Shown here piece by piece: positions 53,267 through 63,720 of a stretch of DNA of 64,000 nt. The stretch comes from Sepiola atlantica (taxonomy: Eukaryota; Mollusca; Cephalopoda; Sepiida; Sepiolidae). A model generated the notes under the pieces. It ran no database searches. It was not told the origin of the DNA and saw nothing but the letters and a program-made list of their open reading frames with translations. Where the stretch lies: assembly GCA_963556195.1 (NCBI GenBank), contig OY744532.1, positions 107,865,583 to 107,929,582 of the forward strand, read 5' to 3'. Position 1 is the stretch's first letter; each line of letters starts with the position of its first letter. The translations under genes and the position numbers were made by a program.

Positions 53267-53827
53267 AATTTGTACATGAGGATTCTATACTAAACCGCCC
53301 CCCCCCAAAAAAAAATTTGTACATGAGGATTCTATACTAAACCGCCCCCCCCCAAAAAAAAATTTGTACATGAGGATTCTATACTAAACCGCCCCCCCCC
53401 CAAAAAAAAATTTGTACATGAGGATTCTATACTAAACCGCCCCCCCCAAAAAAAAATTTGTACATGAGGATTCTATACTAAACCGCCCCCCCCCCAAAAA
53501 AAAATTTGTACATGAGGATTCTATACTAAACCGCCCCCCCAAAAAAAAAATTTGTACATGAGGATTCTATACTAAACCGCCCCCCCCCAAAAAAAAAATT
53601 TGTACATGAGGATTCTATACTAAACCGCCCCCCCCCAAAAAAAATTTGTACATGAGGATTCTATACTAAACCGCCCCCCCCCCAAAAAAAAATTTGTACA
53701 TGAGGATTCTATACTAAACCGCCCCCCCCCAAAAAAAATTTGTACATGAGGATTCTATACTAAACCGCCCCCCCCAAAAAAAAATTTGTACATGAGGATT
53801 CTATACTAAACCGCCCCCCCCCCAAAA
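53267..53827. repeat. ~47-bp minisatellite, 12 copies, with poly(C)-poly(A) joint
   Basis: The constant part TTTGTACATGAGGATTCTAT + ACTAAACCG is followed by 7-10 C then 7-10 A. Copies start (TGTACATG) at 53271, 53318, 53365, 53413, 53459, 53507, 53553, 53601, 53647, 53695, 53741 and 53787. Differences are confined to the homopolymer lengths. Confidence 0.95.
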
Positions 53828-54179
53828 AAACAACTGTGATTCTACTCTTTTTTTTATGCGATTACATGTAAACACCCTATAAAAAAAAAAATTTTTTAGA
53901 ATTTAGAGTGGAGATCAGTTTCGCATACAAATTTAACATAAAACGATCAGTTATTTCCAAGACACAAGTCTCTAACCGCATAGACCATATGGTTACTTTC
54001 TAATTAATGTCAAAGGTCCACAATTTCTAAGAAATAGCCTGAAAAACTTGGTGACACAAAAAAAATCAAATTATAACCCTTCCACTAATCCTAAGTCCGA
54101 GTGGCAACAAACCCCCTCCTCCAAAAAAAAAAAAAAAATACTGTTTCGGAATATTTTAGACAAGGATTGATAATTTGGA

Positions 54180-54300
54180 CTACTGTTCTCATTTTTGATT
54201 TTATTTTCCCAACGTTTCGGCCAATCTTGTCAAACTCGGGAATCTGTATGGAATTTAGAACGGAACCCTTTTTAATTGTATAAATAAATATTGTTTGAAT
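54180..54300 (-). repeat. Penelope-UTR-like repeat (GGCCGAAACGTTGG)
   Basis: The inverse shares TTCCGTTCTAAATTCCATAC, AGATTCCCGAGTTTGACAAG and GGCCGAAACGTTGG with 27036-27110. Confidence 0.45.
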
Positions 54301-54309
54301 CTTAACTTG

Positions 54310-55110
54310 TGTTTGAGTCGTCTTTTACCTGCTCATTATTCTTGTTTTCTATGTGATGACTTCAATTGGAGAATCCCCTTCCTCTAGTATTCTGTTGATA
54401 ATATTGGGACCTACGGACCTACAAGCCACTTCCGAACACTTTTACCTTTTTTTTTTTCATATTTATCACTGGCACACGCCCCTGCTGCTGTGACCTCGAC
54501 GAAGGCTGTGTGTGACAATTCGTATGCTTTAATGTCGTCTGCCTTTTTTACATTTTCATTTAAAATTTGATAGATTGGTATGTTTTTCTTCTTTTTTTGA
54601 ATTAACCCCCCAAAAATATCGTAAAATCGGAAAATATTTAAAGAGTAAAAAAAGGTTTAAAATTTTTAAAATATTCTGAGCAGACGTTTTTTTTCAATTT
54701 CAAATGATTTGAGTCACATGCGACAAAACTCTGATTGTGATTGGTGGCGGGCATAAAAAGTGCTGCCATTTTATTTCTATGATCGAGTGGATTATCAACA
54801 CACAAAAACAACATAGCAACAAAGTAAGGGCATTACCTCGCTAAACTTAGGTGATTAAGTGGTTTCAAGAGGGTGTTTTGCCACTCGGACTTAGGGTAAG
54901 TAATTTCTTTTTTTTTCTTAATTGTTAACTATACTGCAATTTTACCAAAATTCTTAACAAATCCGCATGTATTAAAAGATTGAGAATTTTGAATACATCC
55001 AATAATTTTATAGATAAGGAGTAAAACAATGTTACTTTAACAAAATTAGTTTTAAAACAATTTGGTTCAATTAATGATTTAATAACCAACCGTAATAATT
55101 AGACATCTTA
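54310..55110. other. No gene recognised
   Basis: AT-rich ERGIC3 intron 1 sequence with T runs. TTTTGCCACTCGGACTTAGG (~54877) repeats TTTTGCCACACGGACTTAGG at ~7757 and hints at another dispersed repeat. Confidence 0.4.
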
Positions 55111-55124
55111 CCTGAGAGTCCAAC

Positions 55125-55830
55125 GTTCAGACTCCTCGGCCTAACATTCACAGGTAGCATGAATTAGAACAAATACATAGAAGACATTGCCAAGGCTGCT
55201 GCAAAGAAAGTGGGCTCCCTCTACCGTGCTAGAAAACTTCTCACACCTGACATTATCCTGTATCTCTAGAAAGCCACCATCCGCCCATGCATGGAGTATC
55301 GTTGCCACATCTGGGCTGGTGCACCAACCACTAGTCTTTCCTTCTTAGACAAGATCCAAAAAAGAGTCTATAATCTAATAGGTCCCTCACTGTTCACCAA
55401 GCTCCAGCCCCTGTCCCATCGCCGCAATGTTGTATTCTTGTTCTTGTTTTACAAGTACTTCAATGGAATGTGCTCCGATGAACTTGCTGCTCTGGTGTCC
55501 CCCTTGACGTAAATACACTCGACCAACGTGACAATCAGCTAAATCTCATCCATTCACTCTGGAGGTCCCCAGATGCCAGCGAGCCTTCTACTCCAATAGC
55601 TTCTTTCCTCATGCTGCTGGCCTTTGGAACTCCCCCTCCTGCTCCCTGTTTCACCGACTGTACCGACATGCAGAAATGTAAAACTAATGTGAACAAGCAT
55701 CTCGCTTCACAGCTCCCAATTTTGAATTAGCCCCTAAACTTCCACCCCAATTCTCAATAGCCCCTTACGTCTGAAGTGGCAACTTGCTTTGTTTGGCGTG
55801 AACTATGTAAAAAAAAAAAAAAAAAAAAAA
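55125..55830 (+). pseudogene. LINE RT C-terminal fragment with poly(A) tail, plus strand
   Basis: Frames read KVGSLYRARKLLTPDIILYL-stop, RPCMEYRCHIWAGAPTTSLS, LDKIQKRVYNLIGPSL, CSDELAALVSP, then broken SFTLEVPRCQRAFYSN, CFTDCTDMQKC and NKHLASQLPI-like pieces. The 3' UTR ends GGCGTGAACTATGTA and a run of ~22 A. It is the only plus-strand copy of the family represented on the minus strand at 11.5, 12.4, 26.2 and 29.7 kb. Confidence 0.85.
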
Positions 55831-55979
55831 GTGAAAGTTACTTTTCAAAATCCTAATTTGAATAATGGCCTTTTATAGGATGGTCCCATCTCGACACAAA
55901 TAGCAATGTACGAAATAGACTGGAAATAGCCAACCGTAGCCGAACAGTCAATTAGTACCGACAGTATATGAAACAACTT

Positions 55980-56377
55980 TTTCATCCCCCCCCCCCCTTT
56001 GAATTAAGGTTACCTCCTTCGTGTTAAAAATGGTTCTAATAACTTTCTTTCAAATCAGTAAGTGAATCTAATCAATATTCTTTGATTTATAGAAAGTTGT
56101 TCAACTTTACGGGGGGGGGGGGGGAACTACACAATTTTTAACCCTAACCTAATGTGCGTATGCTTTAGCGTCGTCTGCCTGTTTACATTTTTTTTCGCGA
56201 CTTTCAAATTGTAAACTGCTTCGGTCGTTTCCGGGAGGGGGGCGTAAATCGCAATCGGAAACATTCGGGTAGATATGGGCCTCCTCAGATAGGAACACAG
56301 ATAATTTCATAACCAAACGATACCGTAATAATTAAAGTTAATTTTCAAAATCCTATTTCAAATAGTAATAATAATCA

Positions 56378-56408
<31 letters not shown>

Positions 56409-56570
56409 AAAGTAAAAACTTTTTACTGACTAAAACGACTCCCGGGCAATGCCGAGTACGTACAGATAATTCAAAATGAAGGAAGTTATGTTTAATTACT
56501 TAGGTTTTTAAATCATCAACAAAATCGATTTTGAATTGGTCCGAAAATTAAAATACCTACAATAAACCGA
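55980..56570. other. Homopolymer-rich intron, no gene
   Basis: Contains poly(C) at 55987-55998, poly(G) at 56111-56124 and a poly(T) run at 56379-56402. The dispersed-repeat core noted at 56440 lies here. Confidence 0.5.
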
Positions 56571-56679
56571 TTTCAACTCAATATTGCTTGGAAATGTATT
56601 TCCTGACATTTTGAAATATGGTTAATAAGAATGAGGATAAAAAAAATGGGAACCACTGTCCGACGAGTGGGGAAGTAAG

Positions 56680-56890
56680 GATCAAAGTGTAGTATGTGTT
56701 CTGTTCGGTCCCAAGAGATCATAATCCCAGGCATTATCTCCTCCTTCGCGGGTTGGGTGTGTATCGCTGATCGGGTAATGCCGAGGGTCCGATCACGGCA
56801 AATCACACCCAATCCAAAGTGCCTCTCGGATCCCAGCCCCATTATAATCCGACCTTGTGCCTAACTTCGTTGTGGGGGCAAATAAATCTA
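56680..56890 (+). mobile_element. SINE-like repeat
   Basis: AAGGATCAAAGTGTAGTATG + TGTTCTGTTC and the tail GACCTTGTGCCTAACTTCG...GCAAATAAAT occur together here. Pieces recur at 2.26, 7.93 and 25.75-25.85 kb. It directly abuts the exon 1 splice donor of ERGIC3. Confidence 0.5.
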
Positions 56891-56895
56891 CTTAC

Positions 56896-56977
56896 CGATC
56901 GCTCCTCCGTAGGTTTTTACGCGAAAATCTTCCAATGTTTTCGGATACGCGTCGAATTGTCGAAGCCGGTTCATCAT
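56896..56977 (-). CDS. ERGIC3: ERGIC3 first coding exon
   Basis: ERGIC3 (yeast Erv46 homologue) is a two-pass membrane protein cycling between ER and Golgi. With its partner ERGIC2/Erv41 it acts as a cargo receptor. This exon encodes MMNRLRQFDAYPKTLEDF, then RVKTYGGAI, the conserved cytosolic N-terminus (human: ...LKQFDAYPKTLEDFRVKTCGGA). The donor is ATC G|gtaagtag. The leftover G joins TG of exon 45148-45306 to give Val. An in-frame upstream ATG (56993-56995) would add six residues (MKNRDL). I prefer the downstream start because it gives a length like other animals. An in-frame TAG lies further upstream. The gene covers at least 56 kb of the window. Confidence 0.95.
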
Positions 56978-57460
56978 GAGGTCCCGATTTTTCATGATGT
57001 TTGCGTAACGTCCACTCTACTCGACTATGTTTTAGATCGATTTTAAATATATCGATGCTATTTTCTGATTTATTTACGTCCAACAAATGGGTAGGGCGCG
57101 CGTGAGATGAGAGATGGGAGATCTGTTCACGCTTCGTCAGCAGGAAGTTGTCCATAAATAAAGGCCGACGACATCAGTAAGTAACTGGGTTTTCTTCCGT
57201 GAGAGACACCTGGGAGAAAATAGGATTGCTGTGTATTTATCAATCGGGAGGGGAGAAAAAAAAGAGGTAAATACGCCAGTTGAATAGTTGAGCAATGAGT
57301 CAGTAAATAGTAAGAGCGTCCATAAGAAGCCTTCGTCGCAAATATAAAGCGGCGGGCGATGGTGGAGCCAATAAAAGAGAACAAAAATTCAGCTCGGTTG
57401 AAAGGCGTGAGATTTCTCAGAAGGAGAAGAAAACATAAGAGTTCAAAAAACAAGGGCCGT
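56978..57460 (-). promoter_or_regulatory. ERGIC3: ERGIC3 5' UTR and probable promoter region
   Basis: Upstream of the ERGIC3 start (minus strand) this interval is less AT-rich than the introns, with CG-containing stretches (GCGCGCG at ~57097, CGCCCGCCGC inverted at ~57355). No clear TATA box or Inr can be assigned. Position, not motif, is the basis of this call. Confidence 0.35.
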
Positions 57461-57586
57461 AACTCTAAAGTTTTCCTTTAAATTTGATCCTTTATATCAA
57501 CTTAATAATAGCCCCATGCTCACAGCATATCGTTCAAGAGCGTGATTTAAATTTAATAATAAGTAATTATAGTATAGTAAAATATT

Positions 57587-57727
57587 TGGCACCTGTGCAG
57601 TTTAGTAAACAGGGGCACAAAATCCGCAGGCAGTAACGACCAATAGATTAAAACACTTGGCACTTGTGCAGTTTAGTAAATAGGGGCAGATAATACACAG
57701 GAAGTAACGACCAATAGATTAAGACAT
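57587..57727. repeat. ~70-bp tandem duplication
   Basis: TTGGCACCTGTGCAGTTTAG...AGTAACGACCAATAGATTAA repeats once with several changes (ACTTG for ACCTG, GGAAG for GGCAG). Confidence 0.85.
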
Positions 57728-57792
57728 TTTAATAAATTTATTTATTTAATAAAATATAGTTTCTGAACGAAAAACATTGTGATAAAATAAAG

Positions 57793-58235
57793 GGTGCTTG
57801 TACAGAGACGGGTCCATATGAAAAACGCTGAAAATCGCAGTTCCAATTAAATTAACCGGAAAACTCTTTGATGTAATTATGTATCAAGCAAAAATAGGTT
57901 TGTACACCAAAAATTAGCAAAAACTATCGAGTAGAATTGTAATAAAAAATAAAAATCCATTATATCGTTTAATCGGGTTCGACCATTAATTCGAGCGAAA
58001 AACGCGAAATTTAGGGGGAGATAACTCAGTTTGTCATTAACAAGTAATAAATCAATGGCATTCATCAAAATACGATGAAATTGATTTTTATTTATAATTC
58101 AAATTTTACTCGATCATTTTTCATACTTTTTGGTGAGGATACTTATTTAAATTTGCTGCGTAAGTATATAATATTGTTTTTTTTTGTGTGTGTGGTATTG
58201 ATCATTTAATACGGACGCTTCTCTGTACAAGCACC
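57793..58235. mobile_element. GGTGCTT-family hAT MITE with perfect TSD, 443 bp
   Basis: Ends GGTGCTTGTACAGAGACG and its inverse (CTCTGTACAAGCACC). They are flanked by a perfect 8-bp duplication AAATAAAG (57785-57792, 58236-58243). The interior shares TATGTATCAAGCAAAAATAG, TAGCAAAAACTATCGAGTAG and AATCCATTATATCG with the copies at 1.6, 15.5 and 47.0 kb. Non-coding. This copy fixes the family as hAT-like. Confidence 0.88.
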
Positions 58236-58439
58236 AAATAAAGTTTATTTTCAATGAAGTAACATTTTGGCCAAAACATTGTAATAAAATATAGTTTTAT
58301 TATTATTGTGTTCGTTTTATAACATTTTAAATTATAAAAAAAAATAACTGTCAATTTCAGAAACTATATTTTCTACTACTAATGCCAACAAATGTACTAT
58401 TAATGTTCGTCCCTCATAATAAGAAGGGGTAACATTTTC

Positions 58440-59351
58440 GGTGCTTGTGGACTGTAGGTCCGAAAAAAAAATGTTATCTTTAATTTGAGGAGAGTCAAAT
58501 AAGGGGGAGAGAACTCTAGTTCCAAGTTTCAACCACGATTTATCTGAAAATGGATTTTACTATTGTAATTATTCTAAAATAAAGTTTTTAAAAAATGTAT
58601 ACGTAAAAGGAACTGTTTTCAAACAAATTGTCGAATTTTACCCAGTGTAAAACTGTCATTTATTTCCAAAACTTTATTTCCCGTGTTTCATGTTCCCCCC
58701 CCCTTCCATTTACGTATTTTTTCTATTTTTTTCCTTCTTCTGTGATAATTTATTTTAATAAATCATTTTATTTTTCAAAATCATTTTATTTTTCAAAACC
58801 ATTTTATTTTTCAAAATCATTTTATTTTTCAAAACCATTTTATTTTTCAAAATCATTTTATTTTTTTAAAATCATTTTATTTTTTTAAATCATTTTATTC
58901 TTCAAAATCATTTTATTTTTCAAAATCATTTTATTTTTCAAAATCATTTTATTTTTTTTAAATCATTTTATTTTTTTAAATCATTTTATTTTTCAAAATC
59001 ATTTTATTTTTCAAAATCATTTTATTTTTCAAAACCATTTTATTTTTCAAAATCATTTTATTTTTTTAAAATCATTTTATTTTTTTAAATCATTTTATTC
59101 TTCAAAATCATTTTATTTTTCAAAACCATTTTATTTTTTATTTGTGCCGAATGCGTTGTGATTGTTGGATTCCTAAATTATCCTTTTACGAATACATTTT
59201 TTAAAACTTTATTTTAGAATAATTACAATATAAAATCCATTTTAAGATACATCATGGTTGAAACTTGAAACTAGAGTTCTCTCCCCCTTATTTAACTTTC
59301 CTCAAATTAAAGATAAAAAATTTTTTCCCGGACCTACAGTCCACAAGCACC
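58440..59351. mobile_element. GGTGCTT-related MITE expanded by an internal minisatellite
   Basis: Inverted arms of ~175 bases (58440-58615, 59178-59351) begin GGTGCTTGTGGACTGTAGGT. They share AACTCTAGTTCCAAGTTTCA, AATTATTCTAAAATAAAGTT and others. Flanking octamers ACATTTTC / ACAATTTA agree at 6 of 8 positions, consistent with an old 8-bp duplication. The loop is filled by an 18-bp satellite. Confidence 0.75.
58752..59139. repeat. 18-bp AT-rich minisatellite
   Basis: The unit ATCATTTTATTTTTCAAA (variants ACCATTT, TTTTTAA) repeats about 21 times. A block of ~9 units appears duplicated (compare 58780-58920 with 59010-59130). Confidence 0.93.
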
Positions 59352-59359
59352 ACAATTTA

Positions 59360-60680
59360 AAAAAATTTTAAACACGTTGCATAGTTTTTTTTTAACTTTC
59401 CATTTTTTCCATTTTAATCTCATTAATTTGGTAGAATTTATGTTCAGTACATTATTTCCAATAAGTCTGCGGTTCTTATTACACAATGTGACAATTAAAG
59501 GTATTCCTTCAAATCTATCTTCTAACTCTAAAGAACCTTCAAAGTAACCTTAAGTTTTTATAGTCGACCTGTGCGGAGTACTAACGAATTCTATTCTTGT
59601 TAAACATGAAAGAACGAGCAAAATACGCCAGTAACCAACATAAAAAGGTGAAAAGGTGAGAACCCAGCACTCAAACATTCATATAAACAATAACAATTGA
59701 TTGAACATATCTAGCACATAACATTTGTAACAATTCACAATAAAAGTCTCTTTGTTTTTGTTTTGTGTAGAATATCTTTTTCACAGTTTTAATGTTGAAC
59801 TTCTTTTGCTGATCAAAGCTATTTCCCTTAACGGGTTTTTGTCGAAAACCTTACGTGTTTGGATGTACGTATAAGAAATAGAGAAAAATGAGCCGTCTCC
59901 TAACCCCTTTTTTCACTGTGTAAGCATTTGTGTGTGTGTCGCTCTGTTGTTAGTGCGAGGACACGAGTGTGTGTGTTTGACATTAATTTGTAGAGAGAAA
60001 AAGAGGTACAAGCTTACTAGTGTTCTGTGTCCACGAGGAGGAAGGAGAAACGGTGTGGAGTCGAGAGTGAGACAGCAGCAGGCAGCTTCTTGCCCCAGTG
60101 CTTTAGGAGTCTGTTGACAGGACGGTCTTAATCACTGGTGGTAGGGAAAAGAGAAAAAGAGACTGATTTTGTGACGGCTGCTGGTTTTATTTTGTTTACC
60201 CCTGGTTTGGCGGACGTATTAGTAGACAATCACGTGATCAATATTTTTGGCGTTCTCACCGCCCTTTTTGCAAGACAGCTTTTGGGAGCCGATTTTTATG
60301 GCCAGTTTGAGCGTTTTGTTGTTGAAGTGAATTTGCTATTGCTTTGTGTTTTTCTGCTTACGCCGGTATGATAACATATTAGGATGTCAATCCGATAGAC
60401 CCATCAAATTGGTGAAGTTGTAAATTGCCATTTCATTAGCTTTTCAATGCGTTCACCAGAAATGTTATGGTAAAAGTGTAACCTCACTGCAGGTATCAAT
60501 TTGCACATCCAAATCGACGTTGCTAATTCTAATGTCTTTTTTCTTTTGTTCAATTTTCTGCACATTTTTATTTTTTATGAAAAGACTTCTATAGTGATTT
60601 CGTTTTCTTCAATTTTTTTAACGTTTTTCCTTTTTGAATTTGCATACTGCTTGAAAATGGTTCTTTTTTTAAAGCAATTT
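59360..60680. other. No gene supported; GT-rich and moderately GC-rich stretch
   Basis: 59925-60135 is unusually GC-rich for this window (GTGTGTGT, GACAGCAGCAGGCAGC, GGACACGAG). Short plus-strand ORFs at 59932-60117 and 60138-60371 show no domain I recognise. It could be untranslated leader of a gene or LTR to the right. Confidence 0.35.
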
Positions 60681-60684
60681 GTAC

Positions 60685-61190
60685 TGTTGGATAATGGCCC
60701 TATGGGAATGGACGTATCTGTTGGGAATCGTTGGTTTGACTTGTGCGAATTAACGCGGGTGCAGTCGAGTGCAGATTAGGGCCTGTTCTCACAGTCAGAG
60801 CTAACAGACGTGACAAGGTTTCCGTGTGACGAGACCATAGATCAAGGGTCAGTCTGCACCTGTGAGAGGCTCTGTGACGTCACGGGTCTTGCGTGGGAAA
60901 CAGAGGATCCGTGACGTCACTCGTTCTCGTGAGAAGCGAGTTTTAGTCAGTCTGATTCGGAAGGCGAACTGAGCAGGACGTGCGATTCACGATGTAAAAA
61001 TAAGGGATATTTCCCTTAAGGGAATACAAGCTCGAGAAATCCTTCCCCCCCTCTCTATGAATGGTTAAGAAAACATTGTTAACTTATTACGATAAAGTAG
61101 TGATTTGCTCTCTCCCTCTCTCTCGACGTAGTGAATGACTCCCAATTGAAATAACAACACTTGTAATAAAATGAATTAAATTTAAAAGAG
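60685..61190 (+). mobile_element. LTR-like segment
   Basis: TGTTGGATAATGGCCCTATG... and GTTTGACTTGTGCGAATT follow the start of the solo LTR at 40855 over ~65 bases. The part beyond diverges but keeps similar GC-rich character (TGACGTCA-containing repeats at 60877 and 60912) and a later AATAAAAT. The right end is not defined and no target duplication was found. Confidence 0.4.
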
Positions 61191-61230
61191 GAGTTTGTCT
61201 TCGGAGTGCGTCATGAGGCTTTTGTTGCAG

Positions 61231-61326
61231 ACATGGACGACGTGGTTCATGGCAGGAAGGAAAGAACAGAGAATTCATCCACTAGACGACCCGACCACCC
61301 TCTACACGACGAGGGAGAAAAGCAAG
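61231..61326 (+). CDS. Candidate 96-nt exon, unassigned
   Basis: GGCTTTTGTTGCAG precedes it and AGCAAG|GTATGC ends it, so both splice sites are plausible. One frame opens with ATG (61233) and gives MDDVVHGRKERTENSSTRRP, then DHPLHDEGEKQ. Another frame is open too. It lies after an LTR-like segment and next to a Gypsy gag remnant of opposite strand, so it may be mobile-element sequence. Confidence 0.25.
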
Positions 61327-61439
61327 GTATGCAACAGTAAAAGTCTTTCCAAAATGCTGGACATTTTTCCTTTTTTTATTTTGTGTTCACGTCCACAATA
61401 CCAATATTTTCAAAATCTTTTTAAACATATAAATATTGG

Positions 61440-61760
61440 CGAATATTTTTTTCTCTGGATTGACTTTTAGACTTGTTATATTTTTGTATTTCTGTTGTAT
61501 AAAGTCAATGCATGTATTTAAAGACACATTTCCTATTTGTAGTTGTTCCATTATTTTATATCATTGTGAAACATTGCAAATACCTTCAATTAATCTCAAA
61601 TGAATTATCTGTTCTTCTTGTCCGAGTTTTTCAAATTCGCAATATCTACTCGCATTTCGTAGACGGTGTAGATATTTTACGATTGGTTTCTCACTTTCTT
61701 GTTTCATCGACATGACCTTCAGGTGTGTGGCATGCGCCATGGCGGATACTTTCATTATGG
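61440..61760 (-). pseudogene. Gypsy-type gag fragment
   Basis: The minus frame reads MKQESEKPIVKYLHRLRNAS, RYCEFEKLGQEEQIIHLRLI and EGICNVSQ-stop, then in the same frame YKIMEQLQIGNVSLNTCIDF and IQQKY. Short Leu/Arg-rich 'KPxxKYLxRLRNxxxYCEF' followed by 'xxIxxRLIEG' is characteristic of Gypsy-like capsid regions. One in-frame stop. No protease or RT nearby. Confidence 0.65.
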
Positions 61761-61992
61761 CACTTATGTAGCCTTAAATAAATCCCTTATTTCATTTTCT
61801 CCTCCCAATTCCTTGCTGTCTTTTAACTTTTTAATTCTTACACTAGCAGTAAAACAGCATAGTCATGTATCGACAAAATCAGAATCCTTGAGAGACAATT
61901 GAAATCCGATCGGTGATGCCATTGTTGTGAGGTGTAAAGTTAGCCTCGTTAGTAGCTAGTCAAGCTTCGTCTAACTGTTCTTCTTAGAGAGA

Positions 61993-61995
<3 letters not shown>

Positions 61996-62044
<49 letters not shown>
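61996..62044. repeat. (TA)n microsatellite
   Basis: About 24 TA units. 61770-61995 and 62045-62330 show no further features. Confidence 0.95.
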
Positions 62045-62045
<1 letters not shown>

Positions 62046-62354
62046 TCTTTCCTACTCTTATGCTAATTAGGTATACTAAATAGCCAGTATTGTAATTGAA
62101 AAGAGAAATGAAAAAGAAGTGTGTTAGTAAATGAACACGTCCATGAGTATGGGTGAAAAGGTTAGAAAATCCACGTGGGGTTAAATAAATGTCCCATTAG
62201 TAGGGAAAAGAGAAGAGTTCATATATGAGAGATAGGTGTCCATACACGGTGTTGAAGTCAGGCTATATCCATATATGTTTTCTCTTTTTTTAATTTTTAT
62301 TTTCATTCATTTGCTGAGGACGGGGCATTCTTCCAAAGGCCATATGATCACCCA

Positions 62355-62590
62355 CTATTTACAGACTCCAACCGAGAGCTCTTTTCAGGATTCTGGCTGT
62401 TCCCTTGAGTGCAGTTGTTTGGATTTCTCTTGCACTTGGTTCACCAGGTATACTTGCTAAATACTTTTTCAAGTTCTTCTTCATGAGTCCAGTGGCTCCT
62501 ATGATAACTGGAATGATAGAGATCTCTTTGAGGTTCCAGTTTCTTTTCATTTTTAGTTTCTCTCTTTTTTTTTTTTTTTTTTTTTTTCAT
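62355..62590 (-). pseudogene. LINE ORF extreme C-terminus, minus strand
   Basis: The minus frame reads NLKEISIIPVIIGATGLMKK, NLKKYLASIPGEPSAREIQT and TALKGTARILKRALG. This is a conserved tail (IIPVIIGA-x-G-x-x-K...TA-x-x-LRKAL) of a widespread invertebrate retroelement ORF. Preceded on the plus strand by poly(T) at 62567-62587. Confidence 0.6.
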
Positions 62591-62599
62591 TAAGTCCAC

Positions 62600-63070
62600 G
62601 TGTGTGCAGCGGTAGCCATGTTGAATCCTTAGAGCTTCTTATTGATTCCCAAGGCCAGACGGCCCGGGACAGGAGGGGGGAGGGGTACTGTTGCGCCCCA
62701 AGAGAGAATTTGGGGGGTTGGTCTGAGCAACGTGAAGTTGTTGACAGTGCTGTGTCCTGGCCAAGAAAAGAGTCTATTTATCTACCTCCCACAGGTAAAA
62801 TGTGACACAAGGTCGGAAAGTGGGATTTGATAAGTCAGCACCCTAGAGGAAGAGCACTTATGACCCTCAAAAAATGCCTGGGCAGCCCTGTCGGCATTCC
62901 CTGGTAGGGGCGCCTCAGGCGATTAGCAATAAACTAACCCCTTCTCAAAGGGTGAGAAGGCAAACCCTGGGAGGGTGGACCTCCTAGAACTGCACAGGAC
63001 AAACCCACAGACCGATAATGGTCTATAGGGTGTAGTATCCATCGGAACAGATGCTAAAAGGCCAAAAAAG
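62600..63070 (+). mobile_element. SINE copy, most complete in window
   Basis: Includes TGTGACACAAGGTCGGAAAG, GCATTCCCTGGTAGGGGC + GCCTCAGGCGATTAGCAATA and GGGAGGGTGGACCTCCTAG, all found in the same order at 11210-11395. No ORF of significance. Confidence 0.6.
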
Positions 63071-63389
63071 AGGAAGTAAACAGAGGGCTATCCATTTTAT
63101 AACCTCCCATCACGTGCCTAGCTCGCATGAGAGATGGCCCCTGATTGGGCAAGCCAGAAAAAAGGTAAATGCTTGCATCAATCAGCTAAGAAAATCGTAA
63201 TGTTGTAGCCGTGTTGCTACTACAGTATCACTACAAATACATTGTTGATGAAAGCGTTCTAACCTTTTTTATCTGTCTTCTATAAACCATCCAGGTTTCA
63301 CATGCATATAATAAAACCTTGATTTGATTTTTGTTTTAGCTGATATTCCTCGTTTCTTTAAGTCCTAGTTTTAGCTGATATTCCCTCCA

Positions 63390-63500
63390 GCCTTGATCAA
63401 CCTCATCGGCATTCCCCGGTGATGGTGCCTCAAGCAATTAGCAATAACCTATCACCCTCCACCCCCCACCTCTAAAAAAGGAGGATGGCCTCTTGAGACT
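63390..63500 (+). mobile_element. SINE fragment
   Basis: CCTCATCGGCATTCCCCGGT + GATGGTGCCTCAAGCAATTAG repeats the core of 62885-62935. It lies just after duplicated TTTTAGCTGATATTCC words. Confidence 0.55.
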
Positions 63501-63559
63501 GACAAGAACAGATACTTCACTCTGAATTATTTACTTGCAAAAGTAGGTAAATCAATTTT

Positions 63560-63720
63560 AAAAATTAAGCACAAGGCCATCAAAAGTGTGGAGGGATATT
63601 CTGTCTATCCTACTTTTAACTCAATCCATTTTTACCCATTCGTCCAAACGTCCGTTCCTTTTATTCTTTCACCATTTGTCCATCACTTTTACTTCAACCT
63701 ATCAAACGATTTACTGGCTA
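63560..63720 (-). repeat. Dispersed repeat shared with 48.65 and 25.7 kb
   Basis: GGCCATCAAAAGTGTGGAGG, ATATTCTGTCTATCCTACTT and AACTCAATCCATTTTTACCC are the inverse of 48660-48745. The remaining bases to 64000 show nothing recognisable. Confidence 0.5.
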
